The notes beneath the pieces are model-generated. The model saw only the letters and a list, made by a program, of their open reading frames with translations, was not told where the DNA came from and searched no databases. From Arenicellales bacterium (lineage in GTDB: Bacteria; Pseudomonadota; Gammaproteobacteria; Arenicellales; JAJDZL01), in NCBI GenBank assembly GCA_958295885.1, contig OY282380.1, positions 1,736,001-1,800,000 on the forward strand: a DNA stretch of 64,000 nt. Direction: 5' to 3'. Below, one piece after another: positions 46,920 to 57,533 of this stretch (positions are counted from its first letter, which is position 1; every line of letters starts with the position of its first letter). Made by a program: the position numbers and the translations under genes.

Positions 46920-47030
46920 CAGGTCATTGGCATCTTCGCTAAACGAAGAGCTGCTTCAGTATCTTTCACTGTTGGGTTGGGAGCGCAGTAGCCTGAACGG
47001 TGACTTTGTCCGGTTAAAGCATCCCGAGAT
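46920..47030 (+). pseudogene. Probable Tn3-family transposase C-terminal scrap
   Basis: LNEELLQYLSLLGWERSSLN followed by GDFVR resembles the L-x-x-L-S-P-L-G-W-E-H-I-N-L-T-G-D-Y end block of Tn3-type transposases. Only about 35 residues can be matched and no inverted repeat was found. Confidence 0.45.
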
Positions 47031-47099
47031 CAAATCCAGCCAATGCCGCGATCTGATGCATCTTTGCCATTTTTCGAATTTTCGGAAAAATTCAAGTCT

Positions 47100-47400
47100 T
47101 GGCCGGAGCCGCCGGAATTGATCGTTCTGGATGTGGCTGCTGCTGATGTTTTGTGATGACTTTCCGCTGCTGGTTCGGCTTCGAAGCGCGGCTCATGACG
47201 ACGCTGCCGGGGTGGCCGAGCTGCTGCGATGGTCGGTGCGAGGCATTCGACAGCTCTGGCCGCACACACGCAGCGCATCGTTCAAAACGAAATTGGATTC
47301 TGTTGAGATGAGATCAAGTACTGTTGTGAGAACACAATCGCGGTGGATTACGTCATCGGTCAGCGGGGCAACTGTCGTTTGAAGGGAATAACCTGACATC
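47100..47400 (+). pseudogene. IS1380-like transposase central remnant
   Basis: LVRLRSAAHDDAAGVAELLR and WSVRGIRQLWPHTR, then in another frame DEIKYCCENTIAVDYVIGQR, follow the order of the IS1380 central domain (A-x-L-R-x-x-N-x-D, I-x-x-R-W-P, G-F-x-R-x-x-I, V-D-Y). Broken by stops and shifts. The stretch 47400-47540 holds no gene. Confidence 0.6.
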
Positions 47401-47544
47401 CGCGTCTTTCGACCGCCGAAAAGACGCGGATCCGCGGCGAGGCCAGCCGGGGGTTCTGCACACTCGATTATCTGGGCAGTGCTCAGATCTGGCGGGTTAA
47501 AGACCCGCTGACGCTCTGGTAAGGGGCTTTAGGAGAAGTGCCGG

Positions 47545-48894
47545 CTAACGCAACGTTACCATTTCTTCAGCGGCGGTTGGATGAATGGCCACGGTATTGT
47601 CAAAGTCTCTCTTACATGCCCCCATCTTGACCGCAACTGAAAACCCCTGAATGATTTCATCCGCAAAATCTCCGATGATGTGGCATCCCACAACCTTTTC
47701 CTCCTCACCGACTGTAATGAGTTTGAGAAAAGTCGGGGAGGTTCGTTCCGTTACTTGATAGTACATGTTCTTAAACTGACTGCTGTAGACATTGACGCTG
47801 TCTCCATATTTCATGCGTGCTGCGTCCTCACCAAGTCCAACCGTCCCTATCGGTGGATGACTGAAGACGACTGTCGGAATGTTTTCATAGTTCAAATACG
47901 AATTTATCTTTCCTCCGAACAGCCGATCTGAGAGTCTGCGTCCAGCAGCGATTGCGACTGGTGTCAGTGGGGCTCTTCCAGTGACATCTCCGACGGCATA
48001 GACACCCTCTGCGGAGGTGTTTTGGAACCTGTCTGTATCAATGTGTCCACGCGAAGTCAGCTCAACGCCGACTGCGTCTAAATTCAAAGAGTCCGAATTT
48101 GGCTTGCGTCCAATCGCGATGATGTATTCGTCTACGCTGTCAATCGACGCGTCATCCGTGAGCGTGAGAGATAATTTCGAATCAGGATCTTGTTTTATTG
48201 ACGTAACTGAAGTGCGCAGCCGAAATTCGACACCCACCCGTTTCATTTCTGACATCAGAACGGAGGTAAGAGACGAGTCGAATCCGCGTAAGAGCTGATC
48301 TTTTCGCAGCACCATTATGACTTTGCTTCCCAGTCCGTGCAGCATCCCGGCGAGTTCCGCCGCGATATAACCGGCGCCTGTAATGACGACCTTCTGCGGA
48401 AGCCTTTCCATCTCGAAAAATCCGTCACTCGTAATCGCTAGTTCGGAACCTGGAATTCCTGGTACGAAGGGGCGGCTGCCGGTTGCGATCAGAATGTGAG
48501 GCGCTTCAAATTTATTTCCGTTGACAGTTACGACATGCTGCGACTCGAAGGCAGCAGTGCCCGGCACTGAAGTTACGCCAGCGCCACTGAGATTCGCATC
48601 GTAGATTCCATTTAGACGGGAAATGTATTCATCTCGGGATTTTTTAATGTCTGCCCAATTGAACCCATTGATCTTGATTGAAAATCCGTAATCGGGCGCG
48701 TCATGCAGCATCTCTCCGATTCGCGACGCAGTCCACATCACTTTCTTTGGCACGCAGCCGACGTTCACACAGGTTCCACCCAGCTTGTTGTTTTCTATGA
48801 GTGCGCATTTTGCTCCGTACTCACTTGCCCGTCTTGCCGCAGCGATCCCGCCGCTTCCTCCGCCTATGACGATGAAATCGAATTTGTTATTCAT
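47545..48894 (-). CDS. gor: Glutathione-disulfide reductase
   Basis: 449 residues from the ATG at 48892-48894, which has GGAGAGAA upstream; an earlier ATG adds seven residues only. FAD loop [18 protein letters not shown], redox disulfide [21 protein letters not shown] loop [16 protein letters not shown], second FAD segment [10 protein letters not shown], and the catalytic His-Glu pair [13 protein letters not shown] at the C-terminus. Regenerates GSH from GSSG with NADPH. Normal length and no defect. It stands alone between IS debris and a short gap before ychF. Confidence 0.93.
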   Translation of the reverse strand: MNNKFDFIVIGGGSGGIAAARRASEYGAKCALIENNKLGGTCVNVGCVPKKVMWTASRIGEMLHDAPDYGFSIKINGFNWADIKKSRDEYISRLNGIYDANLSGAGVTSVPGTAAFESQHVVTVNGNKFEAPHILIATGSRPFVPGIPGSELAITSDGFFEMERLPQKVVITGAGYIAAELAGMLHGLGSKVIMVLRKDQLLRGFDSSLTSVLMSEMKRVGVEFRLRTSVTSIKQDPDSKLSLTLTDDASIDSVDEYIIAIGRKPNSDSLNLDAVGVELTSRGHIDTDRFQNTSAEGVYAVGDVTGRAPLTPVAIAAGRRLSDRLFGGKINSYLNYENIPTVVFSHPPIGTVGLGEDAARMKYGDSVNVYSSQFKNMYYQVTERTSPTFLKLITVGEEEKVVGCHIIGDFADEIIQGFSVAVKMGACKRDFDNTVAIHPTAAEEMVTLR

Positions 48895-49096
48895 GGATTC
48901 TCTCCGTTTGTCCAATATGTGTAATGCCGTATGGGTCGGTCTGTAAAGAATGTTTTGTGTGTGCTGTTCAGTTCGCGGCCCGGATGTGAATCATTATGTG
49001 GCCTGCTTTTGGTATCGATCACTCCGTTGGTTGGGAAAGGCTGAATTTCAGTTCTCGGCAGGCAAGGCAGATTCCAAACGTGAAAGATCGGATCAT

Positions 49097-50149
49097 TCAG
49101 GAACGGAATCGAACACGCATGATGTCGCCGTCTTGGAGCTGATGGGTTCTGCCTTCAAATCTTAACAAGCCGGCATTTTTTACGGCCTGTTCATCCCCGT
49201 AAAATTGAAAATCATCGTACGACATGACTTCAGCTCGGATAAATCCTTTTTCCATGTCGGTGTGAATTTTCCCAGCCGCTTCGGAGACGTTCTTTCCCCG
49301 CGGAATTGTCCATGCGCGAACCTCGCTGTCATTAAAGGTAAAGAAAGTCTGCAGACCTAAAATCGAATAACCGGTCTGTACGATATCACTGAGAGCGGAA
49401 TCTCCAAGGCCCATTTCCTCCCGAAACAAATGTTGTTCTTCATTCGACAGCTGACTGATCTCCGCTTCGAGTTCGGCACAAATCGTTACCAAAGGAGCAT
49501 CCAGTTCTGAAGATGCGAAACGGTGCGCCTTTTCTACCTCATTTTCGTTCACATTGAATACGTAGAACTTTGGCTTGCACGACAAAAGATGAAGGCTGTC
49601 CACTATGGCCCGCTCGCTTTCGCTGATTGCGGACAGGTCGGGAGATTCCCCCTTTTCCAGTTGAGATTCGATCCGGTTCAGCAAATTGAAAGCATTCAGC
49701 CGAGTCTTGTCGCCAGTTCGCGCGCGTCGTAGCGCGCGGTCTTTTGCTTTGACCACAGTTTCCAAATCAGCCAATATCAATTCGATATTAACCGTAGCAA
49801 TGTCCGAATAAATATCATTAGACTCGTCAAAAGCCCGCACGACGTGCACTATGAGGTCCATTTCTCGAATATGAGCGAGAAAACGGTTGCCGAGACCTTC
49901 GCCTTCAGCCGCACCTTGAACCAAGCCAGCAATATCAACAAATTCAAGAACTGCATGAATCTTCCGAGCGACGCCGATGATGTTGGCGATGGTGTCGAGT
50001 CGAGAGTCAGCGACAGCAACTACTCCAAAATTGGGTTCGATGGTGCAGAATGGATAGTTTTCAGCGGCAGCACTCGATTGAGTCAACGCGTTGAATAATG
50101 TTGACTTGCCTGCATTCGGCACACCTGCTATTCCGCACCGAAATCCCAT
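49097..50149 (-). CDS. ychF: Ribosome-associated ATPase/GTPase, Obg family
   Basis: 350 residues. G1 GVPNAGKSTLFNALT, G3 DIAGLVQGAAEGEGLGNRF, the YchF-type G4 replacement NVNENE (ATP over GTP preference), coiled-coil segment in the middle and a C-terminal TGS domain (FTFNDSEVRAWTIPRGKNVS). It binds ribosomes and influences oxidative-stress responses. Last gene of the leftward prs-rplY-pth-ychF run, 18 bp after pth. Confidence 0.95.
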   Translation of the reverse strand: MGFRCGIAGVPNAGKSTLFNALTQSSAAAENYPFCTIEPNFGVVAVADSRLDTIANIIGVARKIHAVLEFVDIAGLVQGAAEGEGLGNRFLAHIREMDLIVHVVRAFDESNDIYSDIATVNIELILADLETVVKAKDRALRRARTGDKTRLNAFNLLNRIESQLEKGESPDLSAISESERAIVDSLHLLSCKPKFYVFNVNENEVEKAHRFASSELDAPLVTICAELEAEISQLSNEEQHLFREEMGLGDSALSDIVQTGYSILGLQTFFTFNDSEVRAWTIPRGKNVSEAAGKIHTDMEKGFIRAEVMSYDDFQFYGDEQAVKNAGLLRFEGRTHQLQDGDIMRVRFRS

Positions 50150-50167
50150 ATCCAGAAGTTGAACTGA

Positions 50168-50788
50168 TTACTCGCGGGGCCTGGCGGCTGAATCTTTCAC
50201 GGCGTTCTCTCGGCTGTGCAGGTGAGTAAGTGCGAGCTCGAGTTTGCCGGCAATCATTTCCGGGATCCAGTCCTGCGCTGCAGCCGCAGCTTCGTCGATC
50301 AGGGACTGCTCAGCCACAGATGCTTGTGACAGTACGTGAGCGACTGTGGAGCTCCTCGATTTGGGACGTCCGACCCCAATGCGCACTCTCAAGAATTGAT
50401 TGTTCTTTGATTTTGCGATGATGTCCCGGATGCCATTGTGTCCGCCATGGCCGCCTTTGGCTTTGAGTCGCACTACTCCGGCCGGGAGATCGATTTCATC
50501 ATGCACGACGATGGTGTTTTCCGGAGGAATGTCGTAGTAGCGAGTCACAAGTTGAAATGGCGTGCCGCTGCAGTTAACGAAAGTAAGCGGCTTTACCAGC
50601 CATACACGCGTGTCAGCAATTGTCGTACGAGCTAGGCCAGCCTGCAGGCGAGGGGAAAACCGAAGCTGCGTATCGCATTGATTCGCCAATGAATCAATAA
50701 AACGAAACCCGCAGTTGTGCCGCGTATGGTAATACTGTTCGCCAGGATTGCCCAAGCCGAAGATCGCGTAAACTGATTTCAAAATCAA
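50168..50788 (-). CDS. pth: Peptidyl-tRNA hydrolase
   Basis: 206 residues. FGLGNPGEQYYHTRHNCGF contains the catalytic His and the RNA-contact Asn; HDEIDLPAGVVRLKAKGGHGGHNGIRD (given here as the joined HDEIDLP and GGHGGHNG blocks) has the second catalytic Asp. The usual TFMNLSG reads TFVNCSG. Recycles peptidyl-tRNA released by stalled ribosomes. Conserved position between rplY and ychF. Confidence 0.95.
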   Translation of the reverse strand: MILKSVYAIFGLGNPGEQYYHTRHNCGFRFIDSLANQCDTQLRFSPRLQAGLARTTIADTRVWLVKPLTFVNCSGTPFQLVTRYYDIPPENTIVVHDEIDLPAGVVRLKAKGGHGGHNGIRDIIAKSKNNQFLRVRIGVGRPKSRSSTVAHVLSQASVAEQSLIDEAAAAAQDWIPEMIAGKLELALTHLHSRENAVKDSAARPRE

Positions 50789-50876
50789 CGCACTTCTCAG
50801 CAGCGGAATTCAACGCAGAAGCTCGCAAAAAGAAATGGAATCGTCAACGCTTTCGAATTTCGGTCTGATTCAAAAT

Positions 50877-51533
50877 TTAAATTCCTGGTGTCAGAGACAG
50901 TCCGCCTTCCAGCTCGTCTCCTTCCTCATCGGATTCTTCGTCCGCATCGGCACCAACTCTTGATGGCATGACGGATGCCACTGCATAGTCGTCACTGTCC
51001 TGATAGGCCGAGCTTAGTTCAACTCCTTCCGGCAAAGCGATATCAGAAATATGCACAGCCTGACTGATATGGAGTTTGCTTACATCTACCGGCAGAAACT
51101 CCGGCAGATTTTTTGGCAGACACTGCACTTCGACATCCGAAATCAGATGTGAAAAAATTCCTCCAAAGGTCTTAACCCCTGGGGCGTCATCGTCCCCAAT
51201 AAAATGCAGCGGAATTCTCAGTGTAATGACTTCTGTGTCTCTTACTCGCTGCAGATCAATATGCAGCACCTGCGGCTTAAAGGGATGCATCTGCACTTCG
51301 CGCAAAACCACACTTTGTTTTCTCTCATTTTCCTTCGTTTCAATTATCGCGGAGTGAAACGATTCGATATCAAGGTTATGGATCAGGGCGTTGTGATCAG
51401 TGCAATAGTGCCCGACTTCTCGTCCAGCGCCATAAATGACGACCGGAACCAGCCCTTCTCGCTGAAGCCTGCGGCTGGCACTGGAACCAAATTTGTCCCG
51501 CTGCGTTAATTCTAAAGTGAAGTTCGTACTCAT
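50877..51533 (-). CDS. rplY: 50S ribosomal protein L25, long (TL5/CTC) form
   Basis: 218 residues: an N-terminal L25 domain (RDKFGSSASRRLQREGLVPV, VVIYGAG) that binds 5S rRNA, a C-terminal TL5 beta domain (VEVQCLPKNLPEFLPVDVSK) and an acidic tail (DADEESDEEGDELEGG). The long form is usual outside the Enterobacteriaceae. Located between prs (38 bp) and pth (88 bp). Confidence 0.94.
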   Translation of the reverse strand: MSTNFTLELTQRDKFGSSASRRLQREGLVPVVIYGAGREVGHYCTDHNALIHNLDIESFHSAIIETKENERKQSVVLREVQMHPFKPQVLHIDLQRVRDTEVITLRIPLHFIGDDDAPGVKTFGGIFSHLISDVEVQCLPKNLPEFLPVDVSKLHISQAVHISDIALPEGVELSSAYQDSDDYAVASVMPSRVGADADEESDEEGDELEGGLSLTPGI

Positions 51534-51571
51534 GGATCTAGTTTCTATTCAAATAAAAGGTTCTGTATTGG

Positions 51572-52522
51572 TTAATCGACGAAGATGGAGCTGACCGAAT
51601 CTCCAACCGCAATGCGGCGCATCGCTTCACCAATCAACTGTGAAACGTCAAGCTGACGAATTTTATTGCATTTTCTCGCTTTTTTGGTGAGTTTTATGGT
51701 ATTGCACACGACCAGTTCGTCGATTGCCGAATTTTCAATCCGTTCAATCGCCACACCAGACAACACAGGATGCGTGCAGTATGCCTTGACGGCAAGTGCG
51801 CCTCGCTTGACCAGTGCGTCAGCAGCCTGGCACAGGGTGTTTGCCGTATCTACCATGTCATCAATAAAAACGCAGGTTCGGTTTTCGATATCTCCAATCA
51901 CGTTCATGACTTCGGCCACATTGGGACGCGGTCGTCGTTTGTCCACAATCGCAAACTGTGCTTCCATCTGTTCTGCAATGGAACGAGAACGTACGACAGA
52001 GCCCACGTCGGGAGAAACGATTGTTAAATTTTTCGGTCGCAGTTTCCATAAGTCTCCAACAATCGTCGGGCGCGCGTAGATGTTGTCGGTGGGGATGTCA
52101 AAAAAACCTTGGATCTGATCTGCATGCAAATCCATGGTCAGGACGCGGTCGGCACCGGCTCTGTCGATCAATGAAGCAACCAGTTTTGCCGTGATGGGCA
52201 CGCGGGAATTTCGCGGGCGCCGATCTTGTCGGGCATAGCCGAGATAGGGAATCACGGATGTGATTCGAGCCGCAGATGACCGTCGAGCGGCGTCGATCAT
52301 GATCAGCAGTTCCATCAGGTTGGAATTGGTAGGCTTACTTGTTGACTGAATGATAAAAACATCCATGTTTCGGATGTTTTCACCGATTTCGACTGAGATC
52401 TCACCGTCGCTAAAGCGGCCGACTGCAGCATTTCCGATTGGAACGCCGAGATAATTTGCAATCCGAGAAGCCAATTGGCCGTTCGAATTTCCCGTGAGGA
52501 GCATCATGTTTTCAACGGTCAT
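51572..52522 (-). CDS. prs: Ribose-phosphate pyrophosphokinase
   Basis: 316 residues from the ATG at 52520-52522, chosen because AAGGGGTG precedes it; the frame extends 10 codons upstream without a site. ATP/ribose-5-P segments [35 protein letters not shown], the flexible catalytic loop [20 protein letters not shown] (Lys/Arg) and PRPP loop [14 protein letters not shown]. Makes PRPP for nucleotide, His and Trp synthesis and for upp in this window. Normal length. Confidence 0.96.
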   Translation of the reverse strand: MTVENMMLLTGNSNGQLASRIANYLGVPIGNAAVGRFSDGEISVEIGENIRNMDVFIIQSTSKPTNSNLMELLIMIDAARRSSAARITSVIPYLGYARQDRRPRNSRVPITAKLVASLIDRAGADRVLTMDLHADQIQGFFDIPTDNIYARPTIVGDLWKLRPKNLTIVSPDVGSVVRSRSIAEQMEAQFAIVDKRRPRPNVAEVMNVIGDIENRTCVFIDDMVDTANTLCQAADALVKRGALAVKAYCTHPVLSGVAIERIENSAIDELVVCNTIKLTKKARKCNKIRQLDVSQLIGEAMRRIAVGDSVSSIFVD

Positions 52523-52588
52523 TTGACACCCCTTCGCGTGATTCAGTTGCAATCATAATTTGGCAGGTTCCGCTCCGAATTGAAATGA

Positions 52589-52660
52589 CTGGGGTGCCAG
52601 GATTCGAACCTGGGTATGCCGGAATCAAAATCCGGTGCCTTACCGCTTGGCTACACCCCA
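52589..52660 (-). tRNA. tRNA-Gln (anticodon TTG)
   Basis: 72 nt cloverleaf on the minus strand: acceptor TGGGGTG/CACCCCA, D arm GCCAAGCGGTAAGGC, anticodon stem CCGGA-TTTTGAT-TCCGG with TTG, T arm CCAGGTTCGAATCCTGG, discriminator G. CCA is not encoded (the next bases are TCA) and must be added by CCA transferase. Located 66 bp before prs, as in other gammaproteobacteria. Confidence 0.95.
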
Positions 52661-53036
52661 ACAAGTAGATTTCAAATTCAAAAGTTAAACTTTAAATGCA
52701 TTCTCGGCGTAGTATACGAACACAATCTGATTAATTTCTAGGGTAAATCTCGGGTCGATTGACTGCCATTTGCCAATGGACCGTGTGCATATTGTACTCA
52801 GATTAGAATTTGGTGCATGTAGAGTAGCGACAAACTTTGGAAATTTAATGCAGGCCGCTGTCAGATTCTATGCCTGAAGGGGCAAATCAGGTCGATTTTT
52901 TTAACTTAGAGAGCCTGTTCCCCATTGCTGATTGAAGCAGCGCCGCATTTTGCTTGGCCATCGCAGATAAAGTCGCTGGAACCAAGCGCTGAAACCATAG
53001 CGTGCAGACTTCAGACCGGTCAGTTCGTCTGTCAAA
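52661..53036. other. Intergenic stretch upstream of tRNA-Gln
   Basis: 375 bp with no gene recognised. The usual gammaproteobacterial upstream genes (ispE, lolB) are absent. The part nearest the tRNA is AT-rich and must include its promoter. Confidence 0.5.
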
Positions 53037-54754
53037 TTAACTTTTCATGACTCGGTCGCTGATTTGACTGACCACCGCATGCGCCGCTAACATCGCACCT
53101 TCCTGCCAGCCGGGTAAGGCTGTCACCTGATCCCCAGCGAAGTAAATCGCACCATCGGGTTTCTGAAGAGAAGCAGGCGCCTTATAACTGACTGGCCAGC
53201 CCCCTTTTTGAAAAGGCGCTTAGCTCCACGCTCGACTGACGCCGGCAGTGATTTCCTCGGCATATCCCGGGTGAATCTGTTCACCTTCGGCGATGGCTGC
53301 ATTCAGACGTTCCCGAGGCGTCATCGCCGAATAGCGAACACCCGGTTTTTCATCCCAGATATATGCGCCGAGCAGCACCCCGTTTGGCCGGTGATGCCCC
53401 TGTGCTGGGCACCAGATTTGAGTGATGTCATGGTCAGTCCACGAAATGCCGCCATAAACTGCGTAGTCGTCCTCCCAAAATCGTCGACGGGTTTCGAGTG
53501 CGATTTTTACTGCGGATACGAACTTGACTGATTCGACTGCTTTTTGAACATCCTTTGAAAAGTCATTTGGTAGGTTGACCAAAACTGGAGCCGGGATGCT
53601 GCAGATGGCAAAATCGGCATGGGTTTTCTTCGTTTTGCCATCACTCGCGGATTGATGGACGATGCGCACTCCGTCGGGAGATTTTCGTATTTCCTTCACG
53701 ACGCTTTAATATTTAATCTGAGATCCAACCTGTTTCTCAAACGCTTTTACGATTGCGTCCATGCCCCCGACGGGTTGAAACAGGGTTGGATTTTGATCGA
53801 GAAACTCGCTGAAGTGCAGTTTGTAGTGCCAAAATTCTGAACTCAGCAACTCACTGAAATCGAGTTTTGGTTCCAGCTGTCCCGCCTTGAGACCGGCATT
53901 CAGCTGTTTGCCCAGATAGCCGCCGCGGTCCGCACCCTTGTACAGGTAGTCTTCGCTTAATCCACCATATTCTTTCAGCTTCGACATGATTTTCTCTTTG
54001 TCTTCGCTCGATAATTCAGAGTCCAAGGCATTTTGATCAACTGCTTTAACGAGCAATTCTGAGATGTAGCCGCGAAAGTCGGTTGTAACGCGGCGGCTTG
54101 TCACCGTTCGCCCACCAAACTTGTTTTGATTGTGAAAAAGCGCTGCGCGATTGTCATTGATGAAGACTTCCAGATCAACCTCAAACTGCTTGCAGTAATT
54201 GAGCAGCGTTCTATGGTGATATGGAATGCGAACTGGCCCTAGGTTTGCATACAAATCGGTGCGGTGACCGAATTTTACGGATTGCCTGCCGTCTATTTCC
54301 TCAATCAAATCTCCGCTGCGAACAGTCAGGTTGCGCCCACCCGCCCGCGAAGTGGCTTCTAGTATCGTGCACTGATAACCTGCTCTTGACAGCTCATATG
54401 CCGCGGTCAGCCCCGCAATTCCAGCTCCTAAGATGACAGGAGCATCCCACGCTAAGCAAGTCAGTGCGAACTATCCGAACTTGCTTGATAATGAGCAAAA
54501 TAGCCAAGTGGTGTGAGTGTCATTTTAGATGCCGCCTGCCGGATTTTATGGACCAAAAAATAGCATGGGAAACACCTGCCTAAGATGACAACGCTGTTTC
54601 CGCTGCCTGAATTAGTGGGAAGACTCAGCTGAGAAGCGTGCGACATGCCCGCTCCTGTCATTCCCAGCACCTGCATCGTCCGGTAAACTGCGCTTACGCC
54701 TGCAGCCAAACCGATGGACTGAAGAAAGTTCCGTTTCGTAATGATTGTGTTCAT
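53037..54754 (-). pseudogene. Tat-exported flavin amine oxidase (tryptophan 2-monooxygenase-like), dead
   Basis: Starts MNTIITKRNFLQSIGLAAGV (Tat-like signal) and reads to GSGNSVVILG, where a 142 bp element interrupts it; the FAD loop resumes as VILGAGIAGLTAAYELSRAG with EATSRAGGRNLTVRSGD. The middle runs to VGSQIKY, then TAA at 53706-53708, then SVVKEIRKSPDGVRIVHQS in the same frame. A second TAA at 53218-53220 interrupts AWS-stop-APFQKGGWPVSYKAPA; the C-terminal FAD segment IYFAGDQVTALPGWQEGAML follows to 53037. So there is one insertion and two in-frame substitutions. Intact relatives oxidise amino acids or polyamines in the periplasm. Confidence 0.88.
54437..54578. mobile_element. MITE family 2 (142 bp)
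   Basis: Ends CAGGAGCATCCCACGCTA and (reverse complement) CAGGTGTTTCCCATGCTA form an imperfect 18 bp inverted repeat. It is flanked by a 10 bp duplication CCTAAGATGA (54427-54436, 54579-54588). Removing it restores VVILGAGIAGL in the amine oxidase. No coding capacity and no similarity to MITE family 1; a 10 bp duplication suggests an IS4-like helper. Confidence 0.85.
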
Positions 54755-55318
54755 CCGGCTCCCGCGAAAGCGATTTTATAGAGTGACCTGCCGGCCGGCA
54801 GGTCCGAAAAAATTGCTAAATAGGTTAAATTTACTCCTGATGAGACCGTTAATCTCGCAGGGTGAAATTTCCCTGTTGATATTCGTTTTCGGAGAAAATC
54901 AACAGATTGAAGTTCTTCGAGAATTTTAAAGATTGTGGTTGGCTCGGTCCGTCATGAGAGAGTCGTGTACCTAGGATTGCGTAGCTTGAACGGTGCGTCC
55001 TGCTACATTTTGACCTGAATGCACTTATGTTTTTTTGCGGGATGCAAAGCCGGGAAGGCGTTGTCGTCACTTTTCGTGTCAGCGGATTTCGAAACTCATG
55101 CTGTAGATCCTTTCAATACAAAATCGTGACTCTCGAACGATTCAAGTGGACAGTCATCAGCCATCGGTTCGTTGACCTGCTGGGTATTGAGTCGTGGTTC
55201 GAGGCGGAGCGCGCCTGAGTCCCCTATGAGTGCTGTATTCGGGGGACTGATGAATTTGGCGGTCAATGAATGATTGATTCGACATGAGCCGATGACTTGG
55301 CAGCGGGTGAATCGTGTG
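54755..55318. other. Intergenic stretch
   Basis: 564 bp between two leftward genes. Only short frames (up to 100 codons on the minus strand at 55096-55398, overlapping the next gene's end) without recognisable motifs. Nothing supportable seen. Confidence 0.5.
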
Positions 55319-56083
55319 CTACTCTTCGGACTGCAAGGCAACGATGTCAGCGTAGGTAATGTAAGTCGGTTCTGCTGTCGGAGTGTGAATCCCATCATCC
55401 TCGGTAACCGGGGGTATTTCTTTTATTACAATCTGCCCGGATTCGGCTTGAATTGGAGAGCTGAACATAGGTCCGTCTAAAACGCAGGTATGAAACTCAC
55501 CGTTTTCACCGAGCGGATCAACCCCGTCTGGAAGTGAAGCGAGAAACTCTCGATCAAACCTGCTCCCCACCAATCGGCTCGGAATTCTGGAGTCGCCGGC
55601 TGTGATGACAGCTCGCATGCCTGACTCAATCATCGTTTCCGCGAGCTCGGCTGTGTTGCATCCCCAAACCGGAAATACTGGCGTAAATCCAGTTCCCCTT
55701 AGTTTCTCTTCTCTGTAAGCGCGGATGTCTTCCAAAAACAAGTCGCCAAATGCCAGGTGCTCTGCGGTTTCCGATTCAGGCAGAGCTTGAATACGATCTA
55801 GAAACTGCTGCATGGCTGCTTCATATTGCACATTCGTACAAGGCGAAGGAATTGAAATTTGAAAGAGCGGCAGCTCAAGCCGTTCAGCTTGCATCTGCAG
55901 AACCCATCGAGGTGTTGAGTGAATTGCAATTCGATCATGAGTTACATTCACGGTGGTGAAAATTCCACGGACCTCAAAGACTTCGGGCTGCTGTCGGAGC
56001 AAATGAAGAGACCAGGCAGAGTCTTTTCCAGAAGACCACGAAACCATGATCGGTACAGGTTTGGAAGAATTCGATATGTTCAT
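55319..56083 (-). CDS. DUF71/diphthamide synthase-like PP-loop ATPase
   Basis: 254 residues. PP-loop VSWSSGKDSAWSLHLL at the N-terminus (S-G-K-D-S) and the family block LGENGEFHTCVLDGPMF near residue 200, plus FPVWGCNTAELAETMIESG. DUF71 members include archaeal/eukaryotic diphthamide synthetase and bacterial proteins of unknown amidation activity; bacteria have no diphthamide, so the substrate here is unknown (B12-related and amide-forming roles have been suggested for relatives). Intact; stands alone. Confidence 0.75.
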   Translation of the reverse strand: MNISNSSKPVPIMVSWSSGKDSAWSLHLLRQQPEVFEVRGIFTTVNVTHDRIAIHSTPRWVLQMQAERLELPLFQISIPSPCTNVQYEAAMQQFLDRIQALPESETAEHLAFGDLFLEDIRAYREEKLRGTGFTPVFPVWGCNTAELAETMIESGMRAVITAGDSRIPSRLVGSRFDREFLASLPDGVDPLGENGEFHTCVLDGPMFSSPIQAESGQIVIKEIPPVTEDDGIHTPTAEPTYITYADIVALQSEE

Positions 56084-56330
56084 AGCACGAGTTAGAAAGA
56101 GTGAATTCGCTGCAGCTGCCGCGAGTCACAGCGGGGTCCGTACTTTGGATTCATGAGCGGATTACGTCGTCGGAACCCAATTCAGTGTCGCAAAAAATGT
56201 CTAATTATTGTATCTTTAAAAGAAGCGTCCGTTTTCAATCTGGAAAATGGTTTCGAACTGAAATTGGACGCTGCGGGTCTAATTGTTTCAATTGTCTAAC
56301 AGCAGAATGTTGTAAAAAAGTTTCGGAGTC

Positions 56331-57533
56331 ATGCGCAGGCGTTCATTTCTTAAATTCAGTGCGGCTGCGGCCGGTGTCGCGTCATTGCCGGCAGCTTCCG
56401 CTACGGCCGCATCCATTAAACCTCGTATCCAGCATTATGTTCCTCTAGGACGCACCGGCATTGAAGTATCTGATGTGTCCTTTGGCGGCAGTCGCCTGAA
56501 CGATGCGTCACTGGTAAGTTACGCATATGATCGCGGAGTGACCTATTTTGACACTGCCGAAAGTTATCGTGGTGGCGATTCGGAAACAGCCATGGGACGA
56601 GTGCTCTCAAAAGTGCGGGACAAAGTCGTGATTGCATCGAAAACGAAAGCTTGGGACGGTCAGCACAGGGGGCACATGATGGACGCCCTGGAACAGACCC
56701 TGCGACGTTTGCGAACGGATTATGTCGACATTTACTACAACCACGCAGTTAATGCTCGATCGCGCATGGAGAACCCTGAGTGGGCCGAATTTACCGAACG
56801 CGCGAAAGAACAAGGCAAAATCCGGTTTCGCGGCATGTCGGGTCATGGTTCGAAACTGGTGCAGTGCCTGGACTATTCGATTGACCAAGATCTCGTTGAT
56901 GTGGTATTGGTTTCGTTCAACTTCGCTCAAGACCCGGACTTTGCTGACCAAGTGCGTCATTTATTTCATTACGTAGCGCTGCAGCCCGATTTGTCCCGCG
57001 TGCTGCAAAAAGCCCGAGAGCAAGGTGTCGGTGTCGTCGCAATGAAAACCTTGATGGGTGCAAGACTGAATGACATGCGCCAGTACGAATCGCCGGGAAC
57101 TACGTTTGCTCAAGCGGCTCTGAAATGGGTTCTTGCGAGCGGTTATGTTGATGTTGCGCTGATTTCGATGACGGATTATGAAGAAATTGACGAATATATA
57201 TACGCATCCGGTTCGAATGTCGTCTCGGAGACCGATTTTCGCTTATTGGCTCAGTACGTCAGTTTTCAAGGCAGCCAGTACTGCCAGCAAGGGTGTGGAA
57301 TCTGCTTGTCCGCTTGTCCGCAGAATGTGCCGATTTCCGATGTGCTGCGAGTGCGCATGTATGACGTCGATTACAATGATGTGCAGCTTGCACAATCTGG
57401 ATACAATCAGTTGGGATTGGGTGCGAGTCCGTGTTTGAATTGTGCTGATCAGCCTTGCATTGGACGCTGCCCCAATAACATACCCATAGCTGCTCTGACG
57501 CGGGATGCTGCGGTCCGGTTCGCTAAAGCGTGA
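56331..57533 (+). CDS. Exported aldo/keto reductase with C-terminal Fe-S segment
   Basis: 400 residues. Tat-type signal RRRSFLKFSAAAAGVASLPA. AKR barrel: GRTGIEVSDVSFGGSRLND, catalytic Asp/Tyr in VTYFDTAESYRGGDSE, Lys in VVIASKTK, and NHAVNA in place of the usual H. The C-terminus carries cysteines CQQGCGICLSACPQNVP and, later, CLNCADQPCIGRCPNNIP, like 4Fe-4S binding ferredoxin segments. Such proteins are periplasmic oxidoreductases of unknown substrate. The start ATG has GGAG upstream; the stop overlaps the GTG of the next gene. Confidence 0.85.
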   Translation: MRRRSFLKFSAAAAGVASLPAASATAASIKPRIQHYVPLGRTGIEVSDVSFGGSRLNDASLVSYAYDRGVTYFDTAESYRGGDSETAMGRVLSKVRDKVVIASKTKAWDGQHRGHMMDALEQTLRRLRTDYVDIYYNHAVNARSRMENPEWAEFTERAKEQGKIRFRGMSGHGSKLVQCLDYSIDQDLVDVVLVSFNFAQDPDFADQVRHLFHYVALQPDLSRVLQKAREQGVGVVAMKTLMGARLNDMRQYESPGTTFAQAALKWVLASGYVDVALISMTDYEEIDEYIYASGSNVVSETDFRLLAQYVSFQGSQYCQQGCGICLSACPQNVPISDVLRVRMYDVDYNDVQLAQSGYNQLGLGASPCLNCADQPCIGRCPNNIPIAALTRDAAVRFAKA

